A DNA stretch of 64,000 bases from Aurantiochytrium sp. KH105 (GCA_003116975.1 BGKB01000150.1:101152-165151), one strand, 5' to 3'; positions 47,376 through 57,252 are shown, counted from the stretch's first letter. Notes: generated by a model not told the origin, from the letters alone. Made by a program: numbers and translations.

Positions 47376-49991
47376 ATGAGCACGGCCCTGGGCAAGGCGG
47401 TGCGGAGCTGCGCGCAGGGCGACTGGGCCGCGGCCGAGCAGCAGCTGCGAAGGGCCACGATGGGCCACGAGGACCAGGACGCCGACACGCTCGACCACTT
47501 CCACGACATCGGGGAGAACGAGGAGGAGGAGGAGGAGGCTGACGTCTTCGACAACGCCAGCATCAGTGGCGACGAAGACCATGGACGCCTCGCCGTCGTA
47601 CGCGTACGCTCGGGCAGACACGTCGACGCGATCGAGTTCGAGTTCCAAGATGGCTTTGTGAAGACGTATGGCAATGTCTCTGGCGGAGAAAAACAAGAAG
47701 ACTTTGTCCTGCATATTCCCGAGCGCGAATACATTGTGCAAATCAAGGGACGTCAAGGGAGCTACCTCGATGGAATCCAGTTCGTCTCCAATCTTGGCCG
47801 TACGAGTCGCTGGTACGGAGGTAGCGGCGGAAAACCCTTTGCCAGCACCGCCGACGCTGGCACGATGATCATCGGTCTTGACATGGCCGACGGCTTTTGT
47901 CCCTGCCTTTTGAAACTGCGCCTACACATGGCGCCTGCGCATCCGCGCAAGATTGGTATTTTCCGTCTCATGCTCCATCCACATGCGCGCAAGCTCATTT
48001 TTGGACATGACGAAGGCCAGCTTTCAGTCTTCAAGCAGATGCGCCAGGGGCGTCCATCCTTGCTGTGGCTCTTGATGCGCAAGCGCATGCTCATGTTTCG
48101 TCTACTTTTGCGAGGCCAACCCAGCCTCATCCGGCTCATGCTCGACGGTGAGCAGAACGCCGAGCCGGCTTCGCTCATGCGACGACTTTGCACGCCTCCG
48201 CCCGAGGGCGGCCTTTCCATCATGCAGCTCATGCTCTCCCGTGACCGCTCGATACGTTCATCGCGCAGCATTGCGCAGCTTCTCCTCTTGGGCAACCCCT
48301 CCGTGACGAGACAATTCATCGGAACAAAGGCCTCGCCTCACACTCCGTTGGCCCGCATGCTCTTTGAAGGCGACCAGGTCAATGGCTACCCTTCACTGAC
48401 GCATCTTCTCACGCTTCGCGATTCCTTTGATGGGGTCGAGTATCCGAGCGTGCTCGAGTCCGCCTTGCAATTCGAGGACTTGCAAAGAAATGCCAACGAG
48501 GCGGTGAGTGCGCCCATGTCGTTGCTGCGTCTTATGCTCCAGGGGAAACCATCCATCTTTGACTACATGCTCGAGGGCGAACGGGAAGGTCGCGTGTCCA
48601 TCTTGCGGCGCATGGTTGCCGACCGAACGGGCACTGGCATTTCCATCTCGCGAATGATTATGACGAGCTTCGAGAACCACAAGGGCCATCGTCCCGCACT
48701 CTCGACGTACATTTTCGGAAGCGAGTCCGGATCGCAGGGCTCCATCCTGCGTCTCATGCTCGCAGCTGAAAGAAGCTCCCAGCGTCCGTCCATCATGCGT
48801 CTCCTCTTTCTCAAGACCCAGCCGCGTAAGCGTCGTCGGCGACTTTTCCGTCGTAAGGGCAGCACCAAATCCTCGCAGACACCACATCCAGGCGAAGACC
48901 TTGAAGAGATCGAAGAAGTCCTCAGTGACGATACGATTGACGCGGGCGAGGCTGCAGAGGACTTTGTTGACGATGACGACGAAGGCGAGGAGGAAGACGA
49001 GGACGACGAAGACGACTCGCAAGGAAGTCGCGAAGGCGACGCTGGTGCTGCAGCCGTTACGGCGTACTTTGTCAAGGCAGCGCAGCGCGGCGAGCTGGAC
49101 CCTGCACCGACTCACCGAGAGCTCCGCCGTGGCAAGGCGCCGCCACGTTCGCTCATTGATCTACTCACTGCGGGAACACCTTCCATTTCAGATCTCTTTT
49201 TCGAAGGCGAGCTCGGCGGCGAAGACTCACTCGCGCGTCTCATGCTTGGCACGAGCGTCGACTTCTCCAGTGGGTACATTCGCCTGGGCGCGGCTCTGGG
49301 TGCAGGTAATCAGGATGGCGTGTCGCTTATGCAGACCCTTTTGGCCGGAGAGGAAGACGGCTCTCACGGAATTTCCATCATGCGTCTCTTGCTTCTTGGG
49401 GAAGAGGACACGGGTATTTCCGTCTTGCGTCTCTTGCTGACCAAGGAGAGCGCTACAGACCCTTCGATCTTGCGCGTGCTCATTGTCGCACTCAAGGCCA
49501 TTCTCACGACCGCAAAGACTCGGCCCAGCCACGTGCGCGAACATCTGAGCCGTCTTAAAACGGCGCTCTTGGGCGGCAAGGGCGGTGGAAAGTCCATCTC
49601 CGAGGCCCTCAATCCTGTGGGAAGTCAGATTCAGGCACTACTCAATGTGCTGCGCATTGTGCGCAAGCGCGGCAAGGACTTTCAGGCCATGTGGAAGCAA
49701 CAGTTTCTTCGCGTTGCACGCGAAATAGAGCTTTCTGGCCAGCGCGCCCCAGAAGACTCACTGTGGCGTCGCATGGCGCCCCGATGGAAACGTGTTGCCG
49801 AGAGCATTGCTGCGCAGCGTTGGTCACGTCTTCCGCGCGATCTCGCCATGACGACCGTCTCGCTGAACTCGCTGCAGTCCTGGGTTTCCAATGTCGGAAA
49901 TGGTCTTCGCAAAGCGTCCGAGCATCTGTCCAGCTTTGATGTTTCCAAGCCTCAAGCCAAACTCGTCACCGAGAGGAATCAAAGGGCTTGA
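47376..49991 (+). CDS. Jacalin-like lectin domain fused to Leu-rich short repeats, function unknown
   Basis: 871 residues. N-terminal 65 residues acidic. Residues about 70-155 form a jacalin-like beta-prism: VVRVRSGRHVDAIEFEFQDG, then VSGGEKQEDFVLHIPE, YIVQIKGRQGSYLDGIQFVS and WYGGSGGKPF, the usual GG-x-DGI pattern of mannose-binding lectins. After that, about residues 195-480 and 590-720 consist of irregular copies of PSI(M/L)RLLLxGE, e.g. PSLIRLMLDGE, SLLRLMLQGKPSIFDYMLEGE, PSIMRLLFLKT, ISIMRLLLLGEE, ISVLRLLLTKE. An Arg-rich patch and a long Asp/Glu run separate the two repeat blocks. The C-terminal 130 residues are basic and helical. No signal peptide is seen, so a cytosolic or nuclear lectin-scaffold is likely. 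I know no described repeat that matches. Confidence 0.8.
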   Translation: MSTALGKAVRSCAQGDWAAAEQQLRRATMGHEDQDADTLDHFHDIGENEEEEEEADVFDNASISGDEDHGRLAVVRVRSGRHVDAIEFEFQDGFVKTYGNVSGGEKQEDFVLHIPEREYIVQIKGRQGSYLDGIQFVSNLGRTSRWYGGSGGKPFASTADAGTMIIGLDMADGFCPCLLKLRLHMAPAHPRKIGIFRLMLHPHARKLIFGHDEGQLSVFKQMRQGRPSLLWLLMRKRMLMFRLLLRGQPSLIRLMLDGEQNAEPASLMRRLCTPPPEGGLSIMQLMLSRDRSIRSSRSIAQLLLLGNPSVTRQFIGTKASPHTPLARMLFEGDQVNGYPSLTHLLTLRDSFDGVEYPSVLESALQFEDLQRNANEAVSAPMSLLRLMLQGKPSIFDYMLEGEREGRVSILRRMVADRTGTGISISRMIMTSFENHKGHRPALSTYIFGSESGSQGSILRLMLAAERSSQRPSIMRLLFLKTQPRKRRRRLFRRKGSTKSSQTPHPGEDLEEIEEVLSDDTIDAGEAAEDFVDDDDEGEEEDEDDEDDSQGSREGDAGAAAVTAYFVKAAQRGELDPAPTHRELRRGKAPPRSLIDLLTAGTPSISDLFFEGELGGEDSLARLMLGTSVDFSSGYIRLGAALGAGNQDGVSLMQTLLAGEEDGSHGISIMRLLLLGEEDTGISVLRLLLTKESATDPSILRVLIVALKAILTTAKTRPSHVREHLSRLKTALLGGKGGGKSISEALNPVGSQIQALLNVLRIVRKRGKDFQAMWKQQFLRVAREIELSGQRAPEDSLWRRMAPRWKRVAESIAAQRWSRLPRDLAMTTVSLNSLQSWVSNVGNGLRKASEHLSSFDVSKPQAKLVTERNQRA

Positions 49992-50139
49992 CTCGGTTCG
50001 CTTAGTGCTCAAAGGAATTGACGAATCGACCATAAAATTAGAATCGGGTTGCGACAAGTCAGAGAAAAACTTGCTTGGCGCCGTCCTGAGATCACCATTG
50101 AGCACCTTTTATCATTTTATCTCTTTTTCTCTCTCGTTG

Positions 50140-50171
<32 letters not shown>

Positions 50172-50946
50172 GTTCAAGGCAAGGTTGTCGATTTTCATTC
50201 TTCTCTTGCTCATCTCTCGAACGAAGTGAGCTTTCATGGAGCACGCAATTCTTTTCTGCATCCTTTATCCTACTCTGCCTGCGCTTGACCCACGGGACCA
50301 AATTCTTCGTCACGAACAACCAACACGGCAGAGCACGGGCCTTGATTGACCTCACAAAGCAAAATTCGTGCTTGCTCCGTCCGGGTGGGCCGGCCGGCGG
50401 GCGGGCGGGGGGGCGGGGGGGGTGGACAACAACAACTAACAGTAAGTCAACCCTTGTGCATCCCGATTCCCATTTGCACGTTATCGTCCCAGTTTCTGCG
50501 GCATCTCCGCTCTGCTCGCTTCTTCGGCAACCTTGGCACGCTAGCTAGCTTCACGACGTCAAGGAGATCGACCTGCTCGGGCCGGGCTCAGGTTTCTCTT
50601 CTGGACGCGGGATGCTGGCAGAGCCCAGCTTTGCGGACTCGGACCCGGACTCCGAGTTCCTGTCTATCTAGGCCGGTGGTGAACGTTTCATGCCGGCGCA
50701 AAAGCTCTAGCTAGGTCACTCACTCCCTGCTTGCTTGCTTGCTTGCTTGCTCGCTTGCTTGCCGCCTGCTGCCGGGGAAGACGCATACGCAGTTCTACTT
50801 TCCCGCGCACCGCTTCTGCCGGGGCGAGACGCGGCTTGCGGCCGCGCGAGGAGGCCCGGGACCGGCGGTGGCTGCGAGCGCGGCATCCGGCCCGGGAGGC
50901 AGGAACCGGCTCGGGAGCCAGGCGAAGAAACGGGAGCCCGAGGACC
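49992..50946. other. Intergenic region with (CT)n and (CTTG)n repeats
   Basis: Nearly 1 kb. A (TC)n tract at about 50138-50171, a poly-G-rich stretch at about 50396-50422, and a CTTG repeat at about 50733-50762. The frame of the next gene is open upstream through the CTTG repeat, but I consider that leader. Confidence 0.5.
50733..50762 (+). repeat. (CTTG)n repeat in leader of the following gene
   Basis: About seven CTTG units with one CTCG variant, ending about 185 bp before the chosen start codon. Confidence 0.85.
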
Positions 50947-52221
50947 ATGTTCGCGGTGCCCTTTGGCGCCGTGGACCTGGCCGCGCTGCTGGTCGCGCGC
51001 GAAAAGCTCGAGCGTGCGCTCATTGCCGAGACCGGCATCGCGAAAGCAGACCCTCGCACCGGCAGGTACTCGGTTCACATTGACGATGAGGAAGACGTTG
51101 ACGAGGTCGCCGGGACCGCCGCGGATGAGAACGAGGTACACGGCAACAACGTGGAAAAAGAGTACGCGGCGACCTCGCCGACTTCAATGGCAGATCGTCG
51201 CGCGCGAGGACTTAAACCTGCTGGACTTGATCGCGTCTTGCAGATTCGCATGCAGAGCTTGGCAGTACGGATCATGATTGGGCTGGTGCTGCGTCTTGGT
51301 CTTGCAAGGGTACGATGTCAACTGCTGCAGCTTGGCGCGCAATGGATGAGCAGACGCGCCGATGCCGGCGTCGCACACGCCAATGAGATCTACGTAACGG
51401 ACGAAAATATTGTCAAGGTCTCCTGCGAGCTGTCCGAGGCTCTCGAAAACGCACCGGAGATCTTTGCAGATGCCGCCAATGACGAATCAAAATTTAGCAA
51501 AAATGGGACAGCAACTACTGGTTTAAATGGTCCATACGGCAAGATGAAGCACGCGGCCCCGCCCGCGCTGTATATTGAGCCGCGACCTCCCATGGAATTC
51601 GAGCAATCTGCGGCCTCCCTAAAGAATCCGCGTGACGGGTCCAAGTCTAAAGCACGGCGATTTGTTCGTTCAAGAATTTTACAGTCTTCAATCGCGTCGT
51701 CGTCGGCTGGTTCAGGGCCCGGGTCGCGCCAGGGACGATCGTCGAGCGGAGTGTTTGAGCGTGACAAAGCCTGGGAACAGCAGCTCCGCAAATCAAGGCC
51801 TTCCAGTCCAGCCCGAGCGTCCCCTAAGGCAAGATCTAGCACACATGCATCGACACAGAGGAGACGCGCGCGAACGCCAACGGCCCGAGATATCCAAGGG
51901 CAGCGGAGCGATGACGGCGTGGACGCAGACGTCCGCGCCGCGGTGCGTCGAGCTCTTACACCAATGTCAGCCAAGACGCTTCCCGTGAATTCGGGTCGCG
52001 CGTCTCCGCAGAGGAGCCGACAACAGCTGGCGCATAGCTCTCGAGGGAGTCAATCACAGGCGAACTCGCCGGCAGCAGCGCGGAGGCGCATGTCCCAAGC
52101 GTACGGGAACTTTTACTCTGATCAGAATGCGCGCAAGCAAATCCAGCGCGCGAAGCAAATCCAGTCCAATGCGGAAAGCCTCCTCTCTTCGCGCGGGTCT
52201 CGCGGTCAGCACGTTGTTTGA
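50947..52221 (+). CDS. Ser/Arg-rich low-complexity protein, function unknown
   Basis: About 424 residues from the ATG at 50947 (MFAVPFGAVDLAALLVAREK), chosen because the longer version would begin inside the CTTG repeat. An N-terminal 30 residues and a mid segment (about 95-140, LQIRMQSLAVRIMIGLVLRL) look helical; the latter is amphipathic or could insert in a membrane. The C-terminal half is Ser/Arg/Ala/Gln-rich with SPARASPKARSS- and SRGSQSQANSPAAARRR-like stretches, probably disordered and phosphorylatable. Ends with a basic helix QNARKQIQRAKQIQSNAESL. No family recognised. Confidence 0.6.
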   Translation: MFAVPFGAVDLAALLVAREKLERALIAETGIAKADPRTGRYSVHIDDEEDVDEVAGTAADENEVHGNNVEKEYAATSPTSMADRRARGLKPAGLDRVLQIRMQSLAVRIMIGLVLRLGLARVRCQLLQLGAQWMSRRADAGVAHANEIYVTDENIVKVSCELSEALENAPEIFADAANDESKFSKNGTATTGLNGPYGKMKHAAPPALYIEPRPPMEFEQSAASLKNPRDGSKSKARRFVRSRILQSSIASSSAGSGPGSRQGRSSSGVFERDKAWEQQLRKSRPSSPARASPKARSSTHASTQRRRARTPTARDIQGQRSDDGVDADVRAAVRRALTPMSAKTLPVNSGRASPQRSRQQLAHSSRGSQSQANSPAAARRRMSQAYGNFYSDQNARKQIQRAKQIQSNAESLLSSRGSRGQHVV

Positions 52222-52645
52222 TTTGATCGTTTGACATGCATGTTGCAAGGGGAAGGGTGCAGTCCGTGACGATGACCTGGGGACCACGAAGAATCAACCA
52301 AAAGTAAAGAGCAGAGTGCCAAGGGTTTGCTTCGTTGTCGAGCTCGCAACCGAGACGGCCAGCAAAGTAAACGCACACGTATCGAAGCTCTAAAGCAAGC
52401 AAGCAAGGCCTTGTCACGCTTTTAGAAAGGGAAGGGTCCCTTTTATTTTGGAAAATGATAAAAAGAAGCTGGCTATGGCTTGGCTTGGCTTGGCTTGGCT
52501 TAGCAAGAAGTTGAAGGGAGATAATACTAGCATTGCCTTTCAACGGTCTGGATTGATCTAATCTGTTTGGTTTGGTCTTGCCTGGCCTGGCCCGGCCCGG
52601 CCTGGTCCACGGGCTTTATTCCGGAAAAAAAGAAAATTATCATGA
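52222..52645. repeat. Convergent 3' region with TTGGC and CCTGG pentanucleotide repeats
   Basis: About 420 bp between convergent stops, holding TTGGC units at about 52477-52501 and CCTGG/CCCGG units at about 52577-52604. No gene. Confidence 0.7.
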
Positions 52646-52993
52646 TCATTCATACTTTTTTAGTAAGGGTGCAAACCGCGGCAAAGTTTCGTCAGCCCGC
52701 AAAGTCGTGGAGCGAATCACATCGTCGTCAATAGCCAGGCGCTTGTGAATCTCAGGCACGAGCGCCGGAGGGGCAATAAATTCCATGGAAAACATGTGGG
52801 TGCGCGAATGGCGCTCGGCCTCTCCCTTTCCGTCAAGCTTGTATCCCATCTTGCGAATGCCGTTATTCCGCACGTTCCGCACTATTGCGTTGTTCTCCAG
52901 CACGAGCTCCACGCAGTCCTTCACGACGCGCTTGAGCCCCGCCGCGCCGACGTTCGGCCGCAGCGAGCACATGAGCACATACACGGGCGCCAT
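52646..52993 (-). CDS. MRPS6: Mitochondrial small ribosomal subunit protein bS6m
   Basis: 115 residues, the length of the mitochondrial bS6 family. Starts MAPVYVLMCSLRPNV (first beta strand), then VVKDCVELVLENNAIVRNVR (helix 1 into the RNA-facing region), GIRKMGYKLDGKGE (matching the LGxRxLxYxI block of bacterial S6), and a C-terminal SMEFIAPPALVPEIHKRLAI strand-helix. The protein binds 16S-like rRNA next to bS18 in the platform of the small subunit. No long presequence is visible, as for several bS6m proteins. Divergent from the USP gene. Confidence 0.88.
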   Translation of the reverse strand: MAPVYVLMCSLRPNVGAAGLKRVVKDCVELVLENNAIVRNVRNNGIRKMGYKLDGKGEAERHSRTHMFSMEFIAPPALVPEIHKRLAIDDDVIRSTTLRADETLPRFAPLLKKYE

Positions 52994-53991
52994 CCTCGCT
53001 TCCGTCCGAGAGCCAGCAGGTGGCCCGCGAAACGAGAGAAGGGAGGAGGAAAGGAAGGCAGAAAAGCTGCGCGGCGCTCGCTCGCCCGGCTCCGCGGCCC
53101 GCGGCCTCCTCGCTCTCGCTCGCCCGGACGCCCGCGTGCTCTCCTCGCTCCCGGTATGGACGCAGTGGCTCTGCGCCCGCGGCGGCGCCTCCTCCGCCCC
53201 GCCTTAACCACGCCTCCATTCTGCACTTGCCGCGCCCTTTTATCCACTTGCGCCCGCCCCATTCTCCACTTGCGTCCCCGCCACCTTAAGGCGGCACTTT
53301 CGACACACCGCCTTAAACGCCCCGCGCAAGTCGAACTTCCGCGCATCGCTACAAGTCGAAACCGCCGACACGCAAGTCCGCTTTCGCGCGGCGCAAGGGC
53401 GGGACCGGCGCTTGGTTAAGGGGGCATAAACTGCGGTCCTAAAGCTGCCTCGGCATCTTCTGCGCATGCATATTTTTTTTCTTTCAGCCAGACTCCAAAA
53501 AACCTCGAGCCCGAAGCCGCCGCGCGAGGACCGGCACGGCGCGCGGGAGGGCGAGCGGCGGGCAGCTGCGCGCGGAGGAGCTGCGCGCGGCGTGGTACCG
53601 CGGCCGGGCGAGGGAGCGAGGGGGGAAGGGCAGGGAAGGGGAGAAGGCCCGAGCCCGGGTTTGAACCTCTCCCTCTTTTCTCTCTTTGTCTCTCTCTCTC
53701 TCTCATTCGCGCGTTGCTGCCGCGCTCCGAGGGCGCGGAGAGCGACGCCGAGAAGGCGCGCGGGAAGGCGCCCGACTCGCGCGCAGGGATGCTGGCGGCC
53801 CCGCGGAGCGCCTGACGAGAAGCTTGCGCGAGATCTGCTTTCGCGACGAGCCAAGAAGAACAAGAAGGACCCTGGCTGCCGGGCGAGGAACCCACCCACG
53901 CACCCCGCGCACGCGCCTCGCACGGCGCCCGAAAGCCGCCGACGACCCCGAGCAGCGCCCGAGCAGACGCAGCAAGAACGCCGTCGCGGAC
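52994..53991. promoter_or_regulatory. Divergent promoter region bS6m / USP
   Basis: About 1 kb with the element cluster at 53211-53391, a CCTTAAGG palindrome at 53284-53291, a (CT)n tract at about 53687-53704, and an open but Arg-rich upstream extension of the USP frame. Confidence 0.5.
53211..53391. promoter_or_regulatory. Cluster of five CGCAAGTGG-type elements upstream of bS6m
   Basis: Minus strand: CGGCAAGTGCAGAATGGAGG (in 53211-53232), GCGCAAGTGGATAAAAGGGC (in 53233-53253) and ACGCAAGTGGAGAATGGGGC (in 53254-53275), two of them spaced 22 bp. Plus strand: GCGCAAGTCGAACTTCCGCG (53324-53343) and ACGCAAGTCCGCTTTCGCGC (53370-53389). The pair of forms (followed by GAATGG or by CTTTCGC) is the same as upstream of trpE(G). 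Confidence 0.6.
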
Positions 53992-56733
53992 ATGGCCACG
54001 GAGGCGGACGCAGGGGCTGCTGCTGCTGCAGCTGGTGCTGCTGCTGTGGCAGAAGCAGCGGCCGCCGGCGCTGCGCAGGTCCCCGAGGTGGAGGCGGAGA
54101 CGGACCACGACGAAGAGGAGGAGCAGGATATTGCGGAGAGCGCCGCTGACGACGCTGAACGCGACAAGGATGGCGCGGTAGAGGCCAACGGCGGCGCTGG
54201 CGGCGCTGGCGGCGAGGTCAACGGCGGCGCAGGACACCAGCCGGATGTGCTGTATTGGGATGAACCCATCCAGTGGAAACCGTCGGTGGCCGTGGGCCTC
54301 GCCAACCTAGGAAACACGTGCTACTTGAACTCGATCCTGGAAGCCCTCGTGCACTGCCCACCGGTGGTGGCGTTCTTTTGCCACAAGTGGCCAGACGCAG
54401 GCGCCATGCTCTATTACCAGAAGCCAAACCGTTCGGAGTTCGTGAACCATTTCGCAGACCTCGTTCGGGCCATGTGGGCTGAAGGCCGCGACAACGAGGA
54501 GCACCACCTCAAGAAGTTTCTCACGCCGCGCGATCTCGTGCGCGGCGTGATCCGTGCCGTGCCCGAGTTCCGCGAGAATGGTCAGCAGGACGCCCAGGAG
54601 GCCCTGAACTACATTATGAACGACTTGCACGAGGAGCTTGCGGTCCGCATCGACTCCAGCTTTCACCCTGCGCGCAAGGCCATGCAGCTGCTGGACAGCG
54701 AGCAAAAGGCCTCGAAGCGATCGCACCGATCGAACGCAAGCCGGGCAACGGACGCCGCCTCAGGGGGGAGCGGGAGCACTAGCGGGCGTCGGCGTAAATT
54801 CAAACCTTCCTTCCGTCGCCGGACGCGCGGTCGCTCGGACGCCAACGCCAATGGCGCCAACGGCGCCAACGGCGCAGCCCATGCAGCGCTTCCCCCCGTA
54901 GCACCAAGTCCGGTGAGCGAGGCATCTTCTGTGGGTGCGAACGGCGGTGCTGTTGATGACGATGAAGACGCGAGCTCGTCGATTGCGTCGCCGCGCGCGG
55001 AGAACGACGATGAGGATACGGACGGCGAGGGCGACAAATCAACGTTTCTGCAGCTCGAGAAGGAGTACTCGCAGAGCATTATTAGCGACACCTTTTTGAC
55101 CCTTCTCGTGCAGCGCGTCACGTGCAAGCAGTGTGGATACACTTCCATGTCATTAGAAGAATATCTGGAGCTGTCGCTGGCACTGCCATCGAAAGCACTT
55201 GTCAAGGACTTACGACGGCGCGAAGAGGCCGAAGAGCAGGAGATTGCCGCTCGAGGTCGGAGTATGTCGACGTCGTCGGGCACGTCAAACAACAGCTCAA
55301 ATGGAGGACTCTGGGGCGTCATGAAGACGCTCAAGTCCATGGTCGGCTATGAGTCGCAAATGCTCTCCTTGCGCGAATGTATGCAGGCGTTCTTTGCGCC
55401 AGAGCAGCTGACTGGAGATGAGCAGTACTATTGCGAGAAATGCAGGGCCAAACAGGACGCGGTGAAGTCGCATGCCTTTGCGCACCTTCCCGAGGTGCTC
55501 TGCTTGAACCTCAAGCGCTTTAATCGTACTTCAATTGCGTGGACGCTCAACAGTACAAAGAACCAGACGCCGGTCGTGTATCCTGTGAACGACTTGGACC
55601 TCTCCGACTTTTACTTTGACAAGAACAGCGGACATGCGGCCGCCGTGGACCCGGCGCAGCAGTCTCGCCGTGCGGATGCGCAGGCGGATCCGTCCGAATG
55701 TATGTATGACTTGGTGGCAGTGGTGCGACATTCGGGCGGCATGAACGGTGGTCACTATACATCCGTGTGCAGAAACCCTGTAAACGACAAGTGGTACGAG
55801 TACGACGACGACCAGGTGCGCGTGGTGTCAGAGGCAAACGTGCAGAGCAACGAGGCGTACCTTTTGTTTTACCGCAAACACCGGTCAGCCGCCTCGCGCG
55901 AGAGCTTCAAGGAGCTGCACGAAGCGCTGGCACGGTCTGCCGAAGAGTGTCTCGAGGGGGAAGAGGCGCGCTTCATCTCGCAGTATTGGACGCTCAAGTG
56001 GGCGACGCTCGGCCGGCCCGGCGTGTGCGGCACCTTTGACTCGACGTGTCCCCACGGCCGTCTGCTTCCGCTCGTGTCGCCTTCGATTGATTCGCGCATC
56101 TTCCGGGTGACGCCTCACGTGTACAACACGATTGACCGCCTGTACGGCGCAGCTTCGACGCTCCAGGAAGTACGCGAATGCAGCACCTGTGTTGAGGAGA
56201 GGGTCTCCAATATGGAGCGTCGCGAAGAGGAGAAGGCCAAGATCCGCGAGCTGGAGGGTGCTGGTCCCGCGAGCTACATCCTCAGCAACACCTGGGCCAA
56301 GTCCTGGCAGCGCTTTGTTCGAAACTCGCCTCAGATGGGACGTGGCACCTTTGATGGCGTGACTGCGCCGGGGCCTATTGACAACGAGCCTCTTTTGCAA
56401 CCGCTTCCCAAGGGTGTGGACGCTGCTGCTACTGCTGCTGATGGCTCTACAGAGGGCGTCACGCGAGAGCCGAAGCCGAACTTGCGGCGCGACGTGCACT
56501 ACATTATCATTAATCGCGGCATTTGGGATTTTTTGCACGCGCGTTATGGTGGCGGCCCGACGCTCGTTTCGAGCGCGCAGCTCATTTACGATCTCGACCG
56601 TGACCCGTTCGTGGAGGATCAGGCCGAGAGCGAGGCCCGAGTTGAGGCCGACGGCAAGGCTAGAGCCAAGGCTGCGCGAGAACAGGCCTCGGTGTCCGAA
56701 GCTGTGGATGTTGCGCAAGAGGTCGAGAACTAG
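53992..56733 (+). CDS. Ubiquitin-specific protease with C-terminal DUSP domains (USP20/USP33-like)
   Basis: 913 residues from the ATG at 53992; the frame is open to 53686 but that extension is Arg/Ala low complexity. Cysteine protease that removes ubiquitin from proteins. Acidic/Ala N-terminus (1-85), then the USP fold: Cys box GLANLGNTCYLNS with Cys110, QQDAQEALNYIMNDLHEEL, two zinc-ribbon Cys pairs (CKQCGY and CEKCRAK), and His box with His588 (GGMNGGHYTSVCRN) followed by YEYDDDQVRVV. A disordered Ala/Gly/Ser insert interrupts the domain (about 240-350). After it come two DUSP-like modules: FISQYWTLKWATLG ... VYNTIDRLYGAASTLQEV and YILSNTWAKSWQRFVRN ... APGPIDNEPLL ... IWDFLHARYGGGPTLV. USP20/33 have this USP-DUSP-DUSP order, but their N-terminal ZnF-UBP is absent here. 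Confidence 0.92.
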   Translation: MATEADAGAAAAAAGAAAVAEAAAAGAAQVPEVEAETDHDEEEEQDIAESAADDAERDKDGAVEANGGAGGAGGEVNGGAGHQPDVLYWDEPIQWKPSVAVGLANLGNTCYLNSILEALVHCPPVVAFFCHKWPDAGAMLYYQKPNRSEFVNHFADLVRAMWAEGRDNEEHHLKKFLTPRDLVRGVIRAVPEFRENGQQDAQEALNYIMNDLHEELAVRIDSSFHPARKAMQLLDSEQKASKRSHRSNASRATDAASGGSGSTSGRRRKFKPSFRRRTRGRSDANANGANGANGAAHAALPPVAPSPVSEASSVGANGGAVDDDEDASSSIASPRAENDDEDTDGEGDKSTFLQLEKEYSQSIISDTFLTLLVQRVTCKQCGYTSMSLEEYLELSLALPSKALVKDLRRREEAEEQEIAARGRSMSTSSGTSNNSSNGGLWGVMKTLKSMVGYESQMLSLRECMQAFFAPEQLTGDEQYYCEKCRAKQDAVKSHAFAHLPEVLCLNLKRFNRTSIAWTLNSTKNQTPVVYPVNDLDLSDFYFDKNSGHAAAVDPAQQSRRADAQADPSECMYDLVAVVRHSGGMNGGHYTSVCRNPVNDKWYEYDDDQVRVVSEANVQSNEAYLLFYRKHRSAASRESFKELHEALARSAEECLEGEEARFISQYWTLKWATLGRPGVCGTFDSTCPHGRLLPLVSPSIDSRIFRVTPHVYNTIDRLYGAASTLQEVRECSTCVEERVSNMERREEEKAKIRELEGAGPASYILSNTWAKSWQRFVRNSPQMGRGTFDGVTAPGPIDNEPLLQPLPKGVDAAATAADGSTEGVTREPKPNLRRDVHYIIINRGIWDFLHARYGGGPTLVSSAQLIYDLDRDPFVEDQAESEARVEADGKARAKAAREQASVSEAVDVAQEVEN

Positions 56734-57252
56734 GCCTAGTCGGGGCTACAGAGGACACTCCTAAGGAGGAGGAGGAGGAGGAGGAGGAGAAGGAGCTGCT
56801 GTTCCCCACTTCTTTCTCAGGGTCTCCCAGAATCATTGCGGGACTTCCTTTTTTTTATTAACACGGAGTCCACGAGAGAAATACATGATTTTGCGAAGGC
56901 CAATCGGCACCTAGACCCCTCCGGCTTTGATTTTTTTTTCGAATCGGTTGGTCGACCGTTCGCCCACCGGCGAGAAACGTCGATTGCCGCAGTCTTGGTC
57001 TGCAAAGTCAACTCGTTGCAAAGTTAGACCGCGGGCGCCCCGGGGCGCCCTATATAATATATGGGCAGGCGGGCGCGTGAAGGGCGGAGCAGAAGGGGGA
57101 GGGCGGCGCGCCTAACGGCGGGAGCAGACGGGGATCGCAGGGGTGCGGCGGGCTCGCGGTGCCGCCGCGGGTGTACGGGCCTTGCTGCCCAGGAAAACCT
57201 GTGAGAGGGCGCGCGGTCAAGGGTAGCCTGTGCGCGTGGTTCACGCACGGGC
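56734..57252. other. USP 3' flank and upstream region of small ORF
   Basis: (GGA)n run at about 56765-56790, then AT-rich sequence, then the palindrome and TATA-like element described separately. Confidence 0.5.
57033..57062 (+). promoter_or_regulatory. 18-bp perfect palindrome directly followed by TATA-like element
   Basis: GGGCGCCCCGGGGCGCCC (57033-57050) is self-complementary, and TATATAATATAT follows at once (57051-57062). The TATA-like run is about 190 bp upstream of the small ORF at 57253. It is the clearest TATA candidate in a window where few promoters show one. Confidence 0.5.

Noticed and set aside
53686-53991. Upstream extension of the USP reading frame
   Set aside because: Begins in a CT tract and encodes Arg/Ala-rich low complexity; ATG at 53992 is in a better context before the acidic N-terminus.
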